From Phytohabitans houttuyneae (GTDB taxonomy: Bacteria; Actinomycetota; Actinomycetes; Mycobacteriales; Micromonosporaceae), in contig NZ_BLPF01000001.1 in assembly GCF_011764425.1 (NCBI RefSeq), forward strand, positions 3,587,001 to 3,651,000: DNA of 64,000 nt. The letters run 5' to 3'. Below, piece by piece: positions 63,900 to 64,000 of the stretch; within the stretch, counting starts at the first letter, position 1; each line of letters opens with the position of its first letter. Made by a program: the position numbers and the translations under genes. A model generated the notes under the pieces. That model searched no databases. It was not told the origin of the DNA and saw only the letters and a program-made list of their open reading frames with translations.

Positions 63900-64000
63900 T
63901 CACCCACCGTCACACAATCTTGCAGAGGGCTAGCGATCAAGGCAGGAGCGGCGTAGAACAAGGGGTGCGGACCTCGCTACGCGGGCTCCGTGCACGGCCA
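63900..64000. other. Right-edge intergenic sequence
   Basis: No terminator hairpin is clear. A GTG near 63965 opens a frame (MRTSLRGLRARP) that runs off the edge, with AGGAG about 17 nt upstream; it is too short to call. Confidence 0.3.

Overview
The window is GC-rich (about 70% or more) actinobacterial chromosome, most likely from the family Micromonosporaceae. The support is a futalosine menaquinone pathway (mqnB, mqnD), SepH, DUF2530 and DUF3027 proteins, a dTMP kinase fused to an MFS domain, a bldG/anti-sigma/DECH-helicase/Tad gene order like that of the Streptomyces bldG locus, and many GTG or TTG starts. I see no prophage, insertion sequence, CRISPR array or rRNA. There is one tRNA, tRNA-Thr(CGT).

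Layout. 0-3.5 kb: the tail of an unidentified gene, serC, the cell-division gene sepH and an aldo/keto reductase. 3.5-8 kb (minus strand): a 2'-5' RNA ligase, a small membrane protein, a MarR regulator with an MFS exporter, and a doubly frameshifted AzgA-type purine permease. 8-14.4 kb: DUF2530, DUF3027, an MFS protein coupled to mqnB, an XRE-GNAT fusion, mqnD, a cold-shock protein and a HAD phosphatase. 14.4-20.8 kb: a helicase-associated protein and an XPB-type helicase flank a secreted S1 protease and a lipoprotein L,D-transpeptidase. 20.7-25.9 kb: a TetR/DHA2 efflux pair, then a split NHEJ system (LigD polymerase, LigD ligase, Ku). 25.9-35.3 kb: acyl-CoA ligase, Nudix, DHA2 exporter, PfpI, PadR with a membrane protein, DUF2231, a membrane metallophosphoesterase, the tRNA and ricT. 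35.4-41.7 kb: an LPXTG surface protein, a three-gene type VII-associated operon, holB and the MFS-tmk fusion. 41.8-45.1 kb: an accessory trio (PLP aldolase/deaminase, TetR, FAD sugar-lactone oxidase) followed by about 500 bp of repeat-bearing non-coding DNA. 45.6-64 kb: topA, a lipoprotein pair, hppA, anti-sigma factor, bldG, DECH helicase, a 65-codon leaderless ORF, a seven-gene Tad/Flp operon, a D-cysteine desulfhydrase-like gene and a HAD-IB phosphatase.

Two patterns run through the window. First, seven otherwise intact genes carry eight frame breaks, and each is repaired by adding one G or C inside a GC run (a ninth is possible in the DUF2530 gene). Restoring them gives full-length proteins, which points to systematic consensus deletions in the sequence more than to gene decay. 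Second, about a dozen genes have a TANNNT hexamer 6-8 nt upstream of the start codon and usually no Shine-Dalgarno sequence, the arrangement expected of leaderless transcripts. For marR and one tetR that promoter sits inside an inverted repeat, giving a simple autoregulation model.

Non-coding structures include a 36-bp MarR operator, matching TetR operators, an 80-bp element made of two mirrored hairpins, a dispersed GGGTGAGGCC repeat family, a 74-bp perfect tandem duplication in the NHEJ cluster, a DnaA-box pair upstream of the Tad operon and several strong terminators.
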